Shown here in pieces: positions 11,201 to 19,632 of a stretch of DNA of 43,568 nt. Numbering within the stretch: position 1 is the first letter of the stretch; every line of letters starts with the position of its first letter. Origin of the DNA: SIG454 sp045646365 (GTDB taxonomy: Bacteria; Bacillota; Clostridia; Monoglobales; Monoglobaceae). The notes under the pieces were generated by a model. It did no database searches. It saw only the letters and a list, made by a program, of their open reading frames with translations, and was not told the DNA's origin. The stretch covers positions 1-43,568 of the forward strand of contig JAZRKP010000060.1 in NCBI GenBank assembly GCA_045646365.1, read 5' to 3'. The position numbers and the translations under genes were made by a program.

Positions 11201-11726
11201 GTGCATCAAAGTCAAGCCAACTGTCTACTCTATGCCACTCTTCTAATTTTGCCTCAAGTCCGCCTGTAAAACCATTCCAGTTTAATCTGTCAAGAGCCGG
11301 ATATATCCTTAATTTTCCATTATCAAAAAACAACCCCATTGAGTCTCCGAAGGTCTCATCATTTTCCGGCGAAGCAATGTAAAAATCTTGAGCATCTCCT
11401 GTTTTCTCACCAAAATAATCATAGCCTATATATACAGTTCCGTCTGAAATCGGTGCATTTAACACAAATTTCATGGCTTTCCCTTCAGAACCTATAAGAT
11501 TTATTTTCGCAGCCATTCCGTCACTGTCTGGTGTTCCTGAATAGCTTATGGCATTAAGAGAAAGAGTTCCGTATGGGCTTTCTCCCGATGTACCGTCAAA
11601 TTTTTCACTAAGTAAAATAGTACAATCCGATTTTTCGTCAGTTTGTGCATATACGCACGGGAGGATGCTTAAAATTAAGACCTGAGCCAATATAACTGAT
11701 AAAATTCTTTTAAAATTTTTCATCAT
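8226..11726 (-). CDS. Large secreted clan GH-A-like glycoside hydrolase with CBM9-like C-terminus
   Basis: A 1166-residue exported protein. Signal peptide at 1-27 (ending VYAQ). Residues about 35-230 form a concanavalin-like sandwich ending IDNLEIMHI, similar in style to modules in the first two operon genes. Residues 250-355 look like an Ig-type beta domain. Residues about 360-700 are a TIM barrel with clan GH-A features: HRWNGILSKLGF, acid/base Glu483 in VELFNEYHY and likely nucleophile Glu591 in IILSELSY. The last 200 residues begin SPSIDGKIDSGEWD, the entry motif of family 9-like carbohydrate-binding modules. Layout recalls GH39/GH5 relatives but I cannot name a family. Two ATGs are adjacent; the second (11723) is better spaced from AGGAGG. 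It follows the 876-residue SLH gene by 12 bp. Confidence 0.75.
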   Translation of the reverse strand: MMKNFKRILSVILAQVLILSILPCVYAQTDEKSDCTILLSEKFDGTSGESPYGTLSLNAISYSGTPDSDGMAAKINLIGSEGKAMKFVLNAPISDGTVYIGYDYFGEKTGDAQDFYIASPENDETFGDSMGLFFDNGKLRIYPALDRLNWNGFTGGLEAKLEEWHRVDSWLDFDARVAYFYLDGNLVTSTDIGDVLPCFVGWGRSTRSTTEKDGVEYIDNLEIMHIKDHNPKTVIEEAMSVPDHWKSNSRVKISTEALGGTFFDDEAKVSVSVTNLMKDTMAGKLKFKVTNDVGEIVCDEIRDVSINKSESKQEEFVLKLSKFGYYDVLASFENPEYTAQGYQPGVAEYTIVRAKESSVPNLMLGYSAHTTRGQGIAEVHRWNGILSKLGFSIARENLDWIDFQVKTGDPMVLTERQKSVIEAAKENNIRLFTIISGSQGEHSVNFIPESKEELDNFYNFVYEMVKAVQEISPESNYVELFNEYHYQERYANNPKLAVAMQKVGYEAAHAADPDVIVCGGATGRFPLEWMDSVLKEGFGDYIDAFSGHPYSIEAKPEDLTYTNGTSAQQTLAGREMLDKHGYQDKEIILSELSYTAAAMCETEVDQAKYGLRQYIMTAPLVEEYIWYNAINKKDYGSAQSVTEQNFGLLKASANDGDVPYQAKPVALAFGAYNDLLAQGENLGRVETEDEDVYIYKFKTRNNEDVIAVWNWLDEIETVGLNLGTTTAELYDMYGNKTDIVADENGIFNIAISGELTYLKGNFDNIELTSSNFKQPYTEFEVCMGETYSIPLDLPIIQGAEVEVIADDNLNITKADFEKLEFTVGFDKPKNSSVKVRIKKQGMILYQYDIVMNYVEPILYKGILKAYNTERYMWEIAISNARKSDISVSFTINEPESLAGKIYNINKIVGGHTRKIRVNIPKKDISTEKLSLSGTINVVSKDGSQTIPVNITEFVGCIKYTEKSPSIDGKIDSGEWDTYLPIRINNGEHAKNMEWSGLSDLSAEVYTMIDDEFMYFGAIVKDDILYDKDTPARVWNNDSIQFAVATERRAGARNSEFGFGFSNGEATLQRYTSQAINNGVVEVKFDEQTAYAVKRNEEKKETVYELKIKLSDIFDIVPDVKTLKSIVFAVCLNDHDGDARGWMEYTDGGIASPKDTSLYMELPVYGN

Positions 11727-11738
11727 TATCCTCCTGTC

Positions 11739-14369
11739 TTATTTATACACAAACATTCCTCTGCTGACACCATTATAGGTATGATAGAACAGTTTAGACG
11801 GCTTCTTTACTCCATTGTCATACGCCATTACATCAGCAATAGTTCCAATATAAACCTCGTCAATTTCAGCATCATAAACAGCTACAGATGCAGGGAAAAT
11901 CATTCTCTCTGTTTCGTTTCCGCCAAGATATCTTGACATCGAAACTATGCTTTCGTCAAAAACTTTCTTGGCATATCCGAACGAAACTTGAGTATCATGT
12001 CTGTAATTTGCGTGCTGACCACCCTGAGAAAGAAGCAGAAAATCGCCATATCCCTGGAATGTGGCATTGATGAAGCCGATAGGCTCACCGCCTTCACTTG
12101 CATCATAAACTAATTTCGCTCCTGAAGTTTCCCCTGTCATATATGTTGAAACAACGACAAGATCTCCTTTATCAATTCCTGCATCACAATTTTCGAGTGG
12201 GGCTTGCAATGTTACATTGCTACCTCTGCTGTCAATACCCATAATAAGTGCAACGAGGTCATCTTCCTCATTTAATGTTTCACCTATTTCTGTTACCATA
12301 ACAACACTCTTTTCCGTCTGTTCAACTGTTGTGGAAGTTGACTTCACAATAACATCAACATATGCACTGTCTTCGCTTTTCCAGTACATATCAATAGGTT
12401 CCCACCATTCGTTGGATGTAGCACCTGTTGCTTCCTGCCAGGATTTAGCTATTCTGTAATATTTATCATCCTCACTAGCATCCTCAGGAATCATAATGGT
12501 TACGGTCTGTGTTCTGAGCAAAGCTCTGAACATATATCGTCCGCTCTGTCCCCATCCGTTAGTTCCCTTCAGTTCATCAGGGAATACATTATGTAACGAA
12601 TAATTTGGATCTTCGTTATCGTTTTTAACCGATACAGTATCCATATTCTTAATCATACCGTCAGCATTTACTTCAAATTCAACAAGCTGAGGCTTAACCT
12701 CTCCCGTTTTCGGGTCTATAAGAGCAGTTTTGATTTCACTTATGCTCTTTTTCTTATTTCCATCAATGATAGCGCTTTTTGCAAAGTCAAGAAATACCAT
12801 TTCCCCATCTTCTGTAAAGAGCTTTACACGATAGCTTGGGTCAAAAACATCATCTCCATCTGTTCCTGCTATGAGATAAGCAAACTTCATTCTTCTGTCA
12901 TCAGTTGCCGATACATAAGCAATCTTTCCGAAGCTGTCAAGGTGGAATACATAAGACATCCCCATATCCACAGAGATAATATCCTTATAAGTTTTTTCAA
13001 TCTCATATTTTGTTCCGTCAACAGTTACAGAATCTTTCCCCTTCGCCTCAACAGTTCCTTTGATGAGGCTACCGCTTGCAATCATTGTAACAACTTCACC
13101 TTTTTGTGACTCAGCAACAGATAAAACAAGGTCTGTGATAAGTGACTCAGGCTTCATTTCCCCTTCGTCAGAAATAATCTTTACAAAATTTTTATCCTCA
13201 AGCTCAAGCTTATTTCCGATATTAACCTTATCATACACAATTTCTGCAGTTGCATCATACATTCTGACAACAAAGTTCTTGTAATCCATAATCATAACCA
13301 AGTCATATTTGCCGTCATCATTTGAATCCTTCAAGGTTATCGTCCCCTTGTTTAAAGACGCCAATGTTCCACTCACATTTGTTAAAAGTGGCATTCCGTT
13401 GTATAAAAGTGTATGATTTTCCGACAATGTGATTTTTTTCGCTTGTCCTGAATTTTTTCCTGCATAATAGGAAATTGCATTATCGCCGTATGAATCAAAG
13501 TTCTCAATATCAATAATGATATTTTCCTTTGTCCCTTTTGCTCTGTGCATATACACAATTTCTTTTCTGCCTGACTTATCATTATAAAAATATTCCACAT
13601 AATCGCCGAAGTATTCACATACATCAAGACCTTCTTTAACCTCGTAGGTTTCTCCTGAGATTTTTACCAAATTCTCTTCTGTCAAATCTGATGATTCGAT
13701 TGCTCCACCGGCAAATGCCTCAAAGCTACCTTCATTAAATTCTATTTTAAAAACCATAGAAAGAAGTGTTTCATCGGACTCTACATACACAGCATCATTT
13801 TCAGAAATTAAACCTATATCATATAAAGGACTCTTTATGGCTTCATAAATAAGTTTTGCTACTTCTTCAAGTGTCAAGGCTTTCCCTGTGTCAATTATTG
13901 ACATATCAAGCATTCTTGCAACTTTTATATAACCTAAAGGCCACGCCCCGTTATTCTTAGCATATTCCTTATATCCCATTGCATTAAGCATAATCGTGCA
14001 CGCTTCACCAAAGGTTATAAAGTCGCTTGGTCTGAATCTTCCATCTGCACTTTCCGATATTATTCCTGCATCAGCAAGACTGTTTATCGCAGAAAAAGCA
14101 TAGCTATACGTTGGAACGTCAACATATCTTCTTGATGAATCATTGCCAGTTGTTTGAACCCCGACGGCCTTTGCCGCATAATATGCAAAGTTTTCTCTGG
14201 TAACCTCGGCAGTATAGCTCGCAGGGTCTACACTCTCCATTATTTCGAGAGCTTCAAGAAACTTTATCTGTCTTGCATCAGCTTCCGATATCTCCGCCGA
14301 AACGCTCTGCACGGCAAACATACCCATAAGCATTATTATACTTAAAAGTAAACTCAATAATTTCTTCAT
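11739..14369 (-). CDS. SLH-domain surface protein (N-terminal SLH), large unknown C-terminal part
   Basis: An 876-residue exported protein with signal peptide 1-25 (ending SVSA). Residues about 26-185 contain degenerate S-layer homology repeats: VTRENFAYYAAKAVGV, YAFSAINSLADAGIISE, and DGRFRPSDFITFGEACTIML. SLH domains hold proteins on the Gram-positive cell wall through secondary polymers. The remaining roughly 690 residues are beta-rich and match no domain I recognise; they contain no glycosidase signature. Its position between two predicted hydrolases suggests a scaffold, binding or S-layer-linked role, but that is inference. The ATG is preceded by GGAGGATGGAGC. No cohesin or dockerin motif is seen. 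Confidence 0.75.
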   Translation of the reverse strand: MKKLLSLLLSIIMLMGMFAVQSVSAEISEADARQIKFLEALEIMESVDPASYTAEVTRENFAYYAAKAVGVQTTGNDSSRRYVDVPTYSYAFSAINSLADAGIISESADGRFRPSDFITFGEACTIMLNAMGYKEYAKNNGAWPLGYIKVARMLDMSIIDTGKALTLEEVAKLIYEAIKSPLYDIGLISENDAVYVESDETLLSMVFKIEFNEGSFEAFAGGAIESSDLTEENLVKISGETYEVKEGLDVCEYFGDYVEYFYNDKSGRKEIVYMHRAKGTKENIIIDIENFDSYGDNAISYYAGKNSGQAKKITLSENHTLLYNGMPLLTNVSGTLASLNKGTITLKDSNDDGKYDLVMIMDYKNFVVRMYDATAEIVYDKVNIGNKLELEDKNFVKIISDEGEMKPESLITDLVLSVAESQKGEVVTMIASGSLIKGTVEAKGKDSVTVDGTKYEIEKTYKDIISVDMGMSYVFHLDSFGKIAYVSATDDRRMKFAYLIAGTDGDDVFDPSYRVKLFTEDGEMVFLDFAKSAIIDGNKKKSISEIKTALIDPKTGEVKPQLVEFEVNADGMIKNMDTVSVKNDNEDPNYSLHNVFPDELKGTNGWGQSGRYMFRALLRTQTVTIMIPEDASEDDKYYRIAKSWQEATGATSNEWWEPIDMYWKSEDSAYVDVIVKSTSTTVEQTEKSVVMVTEIGETLNEEDDLVALIMGIDSRGSNVTLQAPLENCDAGIDKGDLVVVSTYMTGETSGAKLVYDASEGGEPIGFINATFQGYGDFLLLSQGGQHANYRHDTQVSFGYAKKVFDESIVSMSRYLGGNETERMIFPASVAVYDAEIDEVYIGTIADVMAYDNGVKKPSKLFYHTYNGVSRGMFVYK

Positions 14370-14380
14370 GCTCCATCCTC

Positions 14381-16069
14381 CTATAATTCAAGCAAGCCAT
14401 AAATCATTTTTGCCGCTTGTGCCCTTGTTGCACATTCAAGAGGTGCAAATTCAGAGTCGCTCACTCCGTTGATTATTCCTGCCTCACGAAGTGCATAAAT
14501 TGCATTCTTCGCATAATCCGAAATCACAGAATCATCAGAAAATGCCGTATAATCTTCCGAAACTGCAATATTTAGCTTAATATACTTACTTGTACGATAA
14601 AGCATTACAGCCATATCTTGTCTTGTTATATTCTGTCCTGTTCCAAAAAGGCTCTCGCTCGTACCATTTACGACTCCTGCACTATACGCTTTTGCAACGC
14701 TCTCATAATACCACTCACCTTTTTTCGTGTCAGAAAAACTTATTTCCGCAATTTCTGCATCAGGTAAAAACGCTCTTACAAGCATTGCAGAAAATTCTTC
14801 CCTTGTTATAGTGGCATTTGGTGCAAACATATCATTTCCTACGCCGTTGACAACACCCTTCTCTGTGAGAGCAATAATCTCATCCTCTGCCCATGCAACT
14901 GTTCCCAGATCATTAAATATAGTAAGAGGGTATTTTTTCACTTCGCTTTGCTCTTGCTTATCTTCGACCGGTTCTACCTCTATTGAAACACTCGGCATTT
15001 TCCCACCGGAGCTACCGCCTGAAGATGAGCCTCCGCCACCGCCACCGGAGCCGCCTGAACCACCGCCGGAGCTTGGCTCTTTATACTCGTCAAATGCTTT
15101 TTTTAAATCTTCGTAGGAAGCCCAGTTCTTATCAGAAACAGAGGCATATCTTTTATCCTTACCTGATGAACCTGTTCCTATATAATCCGAAAAAGCCTGC
15201 ATTATCTCTCTTGTATTGCCAGCACCATCAGGTTTCTCAATTACAGACAAGACATAACTTTCAATCAAAGCTTCATCAAATTTTTCAAAAGAATCAAATG
15301 ACTTATCGCATAATCTTTCAGACATTCTCTTTCCTGTAAATTCTGTCACATACTCTTTTTTATACCACTCGGAAAGTTCGCTGCTTGCAAGGTCAAAAAG
15401 CAAAGCATCTCCTATTATATTTTCCACCAAGCCATTTTCAAGTGAAACAATCGCAACTGCCTTGTTAAAGATTTTCGAAGCCTGCTCTGTGTCAACCTCT
15501 GTTATATTTTCTGATTTCATATACTTATACGAAAGAGTTGCCGTCTTTGTCCAATCAGTATCCTCAAACTCACTGACATAACCAGTCTTGTCAATGCCAT
15601 ATTCTGCAGGCTGTGCCATTATTGCGGTCTTTATTGCACCGATTTTGCTTTCGTCACTTTCATCGCTGATAAGTGCATTTTCGATAGCTTCCATCGCCAT
15701 CCGTGAAAGCTCATCATTTAAAATAAATGCTTTTATTTCTTTCTTGTAGTCCATACCTGTTATGATAAAAGTATAATTTCCCGAAGGACTATTTGCTCTT
15801 AATTTAAAAGTTAACTCAAGAACGCCTTCCTCATCTGTTGTTGTTTGCTCGCTGTATTCAAGCATATCAAGATATTCGCTTTTGTCCGCCGTAAATAACT
15901 CATTATATGTATATCCCGGGAGGATAACATCAACAGCCATCATCGCATCGGCAATTTCAGTTTCTTCGCTGATATTTACCGTCATATCATTATTATCTGT
16001 CACCGCTGCATATGCACTGACCTGCAGAAGCAGCATCAGCATCGCAACAAACGCAGTAATTTTTTTCAT
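14381..16069 (-). CDS. SLH-anchored surface protein with Gly/Ser linker
   Basis: The ATG at 16069 is chosen over an upstream in-frame ATG at 16093 because GAGGA lies 8 bases before it and the signal peptide (MKKITAFVAMLMLLLQVSAYA) then starts correctly. The product is 562 residues. Residues 23-330 are a mixed alpha/beta ectodomain I do not recognise. A Gly/Ser linker (about 333-357) follows, then three S-layer homology repeats (about 384-562) with typical ITREEFSAMLVRAF, ITRQDMAVMLYR and ATRAQAAKMIYG ends. The protein should be tethered to the wall by its C-terminus and present the N-terminal domain outward. It is 20 bp after the GH-A gene and 11 bp before the second SLH gene. Confidence 0.82.
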   Translation of the reverse strand: MKKITAFVAMLMLLLQVSAYAAVTDNNDMTVNISEETEIADAMMAVDVILPGYTYNELFTADKSEYLDMLEYSEQTTTDEEGVLELTFKLRANSPSGNYTFIITGMDYKKEIKAFILNDELSRMAMEAIENALISDESDESKIGAIKTAIMAQPAEYGIDKTGYVSEFEDTDWTKTATLSYKYMKSENITEVDTEQASKIFNKAVAIVSLENGLVENIIGDALLFDLASSELSEWYKKEYVTEFTGKRMSERLCDKSFDSFEKFDEALIESYVLSVIEKPDGAGNTREIMQAFSDYIGTGSSGKDKRYASVSDKNWASYEDLKKAFDEYKEPSSGGGSGGSGGGGGGSSSGGSSGGKMPSVSIEVEPVEDKQEQSEVKKYPLTIFNDLGTVAWAEDEIIALTEKGVVNGVGNDMFAPNATITREEFSAMLVRAFLPDAEIAEISFSDTKKGEWYYESVAKAYSAGVVNGTSESLFGTGQNITRQDMAVMLYRTSKYIKLNIAVSEDYTAFSDDSVISDYAKNAIYALREAGIINGVSDSEFAPLECATRAQAAKMIYGLLEL

Positions 16070-16089
16070 CTTTTCTATCCTCATTTCTG

Positions 16090-18420
16090 TCATCTATATA
16101 TAGTTACCGCTTCGCAATACGGTGTGTTATCCGTTTCCTTCCAATAAAAAGCCTTAACCATATCGGCATTTTCTGTGTTGATATATGGTGTTCTTGCCAA
16201 AGTTTTTCCAGCTTCAACAGGTAAAACCTCTACTAAATCAAGCACATTATTCTTATATGTTGCACAAATAATCATTCCGTTTTCCGTTGTTTCTGTTATA
16301 GAACTCATTTTCACACAAAGCTCTTTATTATCTCCTATTTTTGATACAACTTTACCATTTTTATCAACAATTTCAAGTTCTGTTACATCCATTTCTTCTA
16401 CATAAACGGGTGATCCTGAAAGAGTGATTGAATAACTGCCATTACTGTTGTATTGCGTTTCAATAACATTTCCATACATATCATATATACATATTGCTTT
16501 ATTTGGAACATTTATTGTTTTTGAGCGACTATAAGAACTTGTCGTCCACATCAAATGGGTTTTCTTTCCGTCCTTTTGGAAAACATAATCATAATTTGAC
16601 ATTGTCCAGAGTGACGGATAGTTTACTCCATCAACATTTTCCTCTATAAGCTCTGCATTTCCGAGCATTGCATTAAAGTTCGCCATCGCAACAAACACAG
16701 GTTTTGCTTCATAGGGAATTTCAGTCTCTGTATCTCTATAAAACTCCGTAAATCCAAAATTTTTCTCCATAGGGGTATTCGTATTGGTCTTGTTGTTAAG
16801 GGTATGAAAATAAATCTTATAAAGCTTGTCATAAAGGAGCGCTGATGCTCTCACACTATACTGTGCCTGCCCTATTTCGCTCAATGCTGTTGTTTTGTTT
16901 GCAAGACACTCTTCACAATTCGTTCTTGAGAATGCATCCTCATAAGAATACCAACCTATTTCCGTTGCAATAAACGGAATATCATCACAACCAACTTCTT
17001 TTAATCTGTTTGTCAGATTATCAATTCTCGCAACAATTGATGAATCACCCGGTATAGTCTCAGTTTCTTCACTATACTGATGTCCTATGTCGCGTGATTC
17101 CGTTCTGCCCGCACAGTCACAGGTTCTCGTCTTTTTCTCAGGTGCCTGATTAAGCGGTCTGTACGGATGAATTGAAATATAATCTATATAGTCATGAGGA
17201 TCAAGTCCCCGTTCTTGTAATATTTTGATTATATCAACAATCCAGTTTGCTGCATAATGATTATTCGCACCGGCTGTCACAAAAGGAAGAATCTTGACAT
17301 TTTCATCCACCGCTTGAATTGCCGGGGCAACACTTATTAAAAGGTTTGCATATTCTTCCGCTGTGTAGTCCCAATTCGGCTCATTCCATAATTCATACCA
17401 ATATACTCCGTCCTCTACTAAGTTTGACACGGCAGCAACTGCATAATTGGTGAAATGTTCAATTTCAGCTTCAGTTTTCGGAAAACCTATATCCCCACTG
17501 CTTAAAATAATAATCTGTGAAAGATTATTTGCTTTAGCCTGATTAGTCCATTGATTGTATCGCCACGGTTCTCCCCATACACCATCCGCAAAGCATATAT
17601 TATGTCTTAAATCATCACGAATCCCGTGATAGCCCGCATTCTTTAAAAGTTTTACATTTACCGCAGCATCGGATGCATTATTAGCAAATCCTGTATGCAT
17701 ACCTATTTTGTTATTTGGTTCGTCAGACTTTTTCGCAACAGAGAATCGTACACCATCTGTGAAATCATCATCTATCGGATTACTTCCCGTTGATACAAGC
17801 GCAAGCTTTAATACAAACATTCCATACTGCTTTTTAGCATTGGTCAAATCTATAGTCAATGTATCCGAAACTTTTTCATATGCTTTTATTTCACGCTTAT
17901 ACACCATGTCTTCAAAAACAAGTTCATTTTCATCCTCAGTATAAACTCTTGCTACGATTCCCGTCTGCATAGTCTCACCGTTCACAAAAGCTATATTCAC
18001 CTTTATATCAGATGGGTCAAAAAAGATATGCCCTGCCTCTGAGATAGAAACCGAAAATTCTTCAGAAACTCTGTCTATATATAAATCAACCTCTTCTGCA
18101 CTACCTGAAGCATCCCCATAACGCAAAGTATAGTTTCCATCACCAATTCTGTGCGACAAAGGAATTGTATATGTAAAGCTTCCATTTTCACCTGACACGC
18201 CCTGTTCTGCAATAACAACAGATTCCGCCGGGCTGTTTGCATCATACATATTATGAAGCATAAGGGAAAACCTCTCCCCTGCCACCTTTTGGGATGTCGT
18301 TCCGCTTACCACTATATTACTGCCGTCATAAACAGCCGATTCAACTCCGGCGAAAACTGTACTGCAACTTGCTGATATCATCACTCCTGCCGTAATAGCC
18401 GCAATAAATCTATTTTTCAT
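16090..18420 (-). CDS. Secreted clan GH-A glycoside hydrolase
   Basis: A 776-residue exported protein. Signal peptide 1-24 (ending STVFA), beta-sandwich region to about 235, then a TIM-barrel domain (about 238-600) with MHTGFANNASD, acid/base Glu347 in YELWNEPNW, IDYISIHPYRP at 412-422 and nucleophile Glu487 in FIATEIGWYSY. The NEP plus TEIGW pair is typical of GH39/GH5/GH51-like retaining enzymes. A Cys-rich insert (TRTCDCAGRT, CEECL) sits near the active site. Residues about 600-700 are a beta domain, and 715-776 are the module shared with the CE2-like protein (MIICATYKNNVLDLVEV ... VKAFYW). Its ribosome site AAGGAG lies inside the last codons of the preceding gene, three bases away, implying coupled translation. 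Confidence 0.83.
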   Translation of the reverse strand: MKNRFIAAITAGVMISASCSTVFAGVESAVYDGSNIVVSGTTSQKVAGERFSLMLHNMYDANSPAESVVIAEQGVSGENGSFTYTIPLSHRIGDGNYTLRYGDASGSAEEVDLYIDRVSEEFSVSISEAGHIFFDPSDIKVNIAFVNGETMQTGIVARVYTEDENELVFEDMVYKREIKAYEKVSDTLTIDLTNAKKQYGMFVLKLALVSTGSNPIDDDFTDGVRFSVAKKSDEPNNKIGMHTGFANNASDAAVNVKLLKNAGYHGIRDDLRHNICFADGVWGEPWRYNQWTNQAKANNLSQIIILSSGDIGFPKTEAEIEHFTNYAVAAVSNLVEDGVYWYELWNEPNWDYTAEEYANLLISVAPAIQAVDENVKILPFVTAGANNHYAANWIVDIIKILQERGLDPHDYIDYISIHPYRPLNQAPEKKTRTCDCAGRTESRDIGHQYSEETETIPGDSSIVARIDNLTNRLKEVGCDDIPFIATEIGWYSYEDAFSRTNCEECLANKTTALSEIGQAQYSVRASALLYDKLYKIYFHTLNNKTNTNTPMEKNFGFTEFYRDTETEIPYEAKPVFVAMANFNAMLGNAELIEENVDGVNYPSLWTMSNYDYVFQKDGKKTHLMWTTSSYSRSKTINVPNKAICIYDMYGNVIETQYNSNGSYSITLSGSPVYVEEMDVTELEIVDKNGKVVSKIGDNKELCVKMSSITETTENGMIICATYKNNVLDLVEVLPVEAGKTLARTPYINTENADMVKAFYWKETDNTPYCEAVTIYR

Positions 18421-18423
18421 TCC

Positions 18424-19602
18424 CTACTCCTTTTTTAATTCACGCGCTTCAATTAGAGGATATCCGTTTTCTCCGTCAAGAATTCTAATCTGAATTCTGT
18501 CATATTCCTTTTCAGAATCAAGAGATATCGTATTACTTACATTATCAATAATAACCTCTCCTCCTGCATCTATATTACACATTTTTAAATCCACGGATTC
18601 CATCATACCATCTTTATAGCCTGAAACAAAAACTAAAACCTTCATTGGATTTTCCGATAAATTAGAAAGTTTTGTCTTTACACATACATCAGACTGAACA
18701 TTATAAATCATTGACCCTTCGGAATTTGACAAACCGAAATTTGTCATTTTCAAACCGTTCTCGAAGTTCCATATTCCCTCAAATGCATTGTCGCCCGTAA
18801 AATCTATTTTCCCCGGATAAACCTTGATATTATCGAGTAAAATTGCCAAACTATTTTCCGCAGTCACAGCACCTTCAGTATTAAATAAAATCTTATCAAT
18901 TTCTCCCTTAGCTGTAGTTCCATCTGTGATTAGTCCCCAACCATTGGGATTTTGAAATGTAGCCGCCTGTCCGTTAATATAAACAGCAGTGATTGTCATT
19001 CCGTTATTGTCTACCACAATAGTCAATCTGTTCCACTGTGTGTTATCGGACTCATGAGATACCCAGCTATCACCAACATAAGAATACCAAGCCGCTCTGT
19101 TTGCTGCAGGTCGTGCAAATGCAGCTATACCACCTGCATTACGGATACCAATAGCCGGGTACTTTGTGCCATTATCAGAAAGGTCTGTTGCTGATTTACC
19201 TACAAAGAACATTCCTACATTCCCTGTTGATGTTCCAGTCACTTTATAATCAAAACTTATTGTATTTGCAGAATTATCTTTAAGCAGTGCCGACAATCCG
19301 TCAAGGGACGCAAGAACATCAATTGATTTACCTGATGAATCTACCTTATCGTTAAATGTAAGCTTCATTACATTTTTATCCTTGTCACTGTCATATACTT
19401 CGCTTTTTGTCATCCCTGTTGCGGTTACTCCGGATCTTGAGTTATTTGTAAACGTCAATGCGCTATCGGGAATTACCTCAATCTCTTCCTCCACATTTTT
19501 ATATGTGTACGGAACAGTCGGCGTTGCCGCCAAAGCTACGCCTTGTCCGATTACGGACAAGGCAATAGTCATAGCGATTATTGCTGATGCTATTTTTTTC
19601 AT
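18424..19602 (-). CDS. Secreted concanavalin-like module protein, paralogue of its upstream neighbour
   Basis: A 392-residue exported protein with signal peptide 1-26 (ending VALA). Residues about 45-255 form a LamG/concanavalin-like beta sandwich, from LTFTNNSRSGVTATGM to LLDNIKVYPG. This stretch is nearly the same as the first module of the next gene upstream, while the rest differs. The C-terminal 70 residues (VLVFVSGYKDGMMESVDL ... RIQIRILDGENGYPLIEA) match the operon's shared C-terminal module. No catalytic motif is visible, so a glycan-binding role is the simplest guess. It starts 30 bp after the upstream paralogue with GGAG before the ATG. Confidence 0.75.
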   Translation of the reverse strand: MKKIASAIIAMTIALSVIGQGVALAATPTVPYTYKNVEEEIEVIPDSALTFTNNSRSGVTATGMTKSEVYDSDKDKNVMKLTFNDKVDSSGKSIDVLASLDGLSALLKDNSANTISFDYKVTGTSTGNVGMFFVGKSATDLSDNGTKYPAIGIRNAGGIAAFARPAANRAAWYSYVGDSWVSHESDNTQWNRLTIVVDNNGMTITAVYINGQAATFQNPNGWGLITDGTTAKGEIDKILFNTEGAVTAENSLAILLDNIKVYPGKIDFTGDNAFEGIWNFENGLKMTNFGLSNSEGSMIYNVQSDVCVKTKLSNLSENPMKVLVFVSGYKDGMMESVDLKMCNIDAGGEVIIDNVSNTISLDSEKEYDRIQIRILDGENGYPLIEARELKKE

Positions 19603-19632
19603 ATATTATCTCCATTCTTATTCTCGTGCTGT

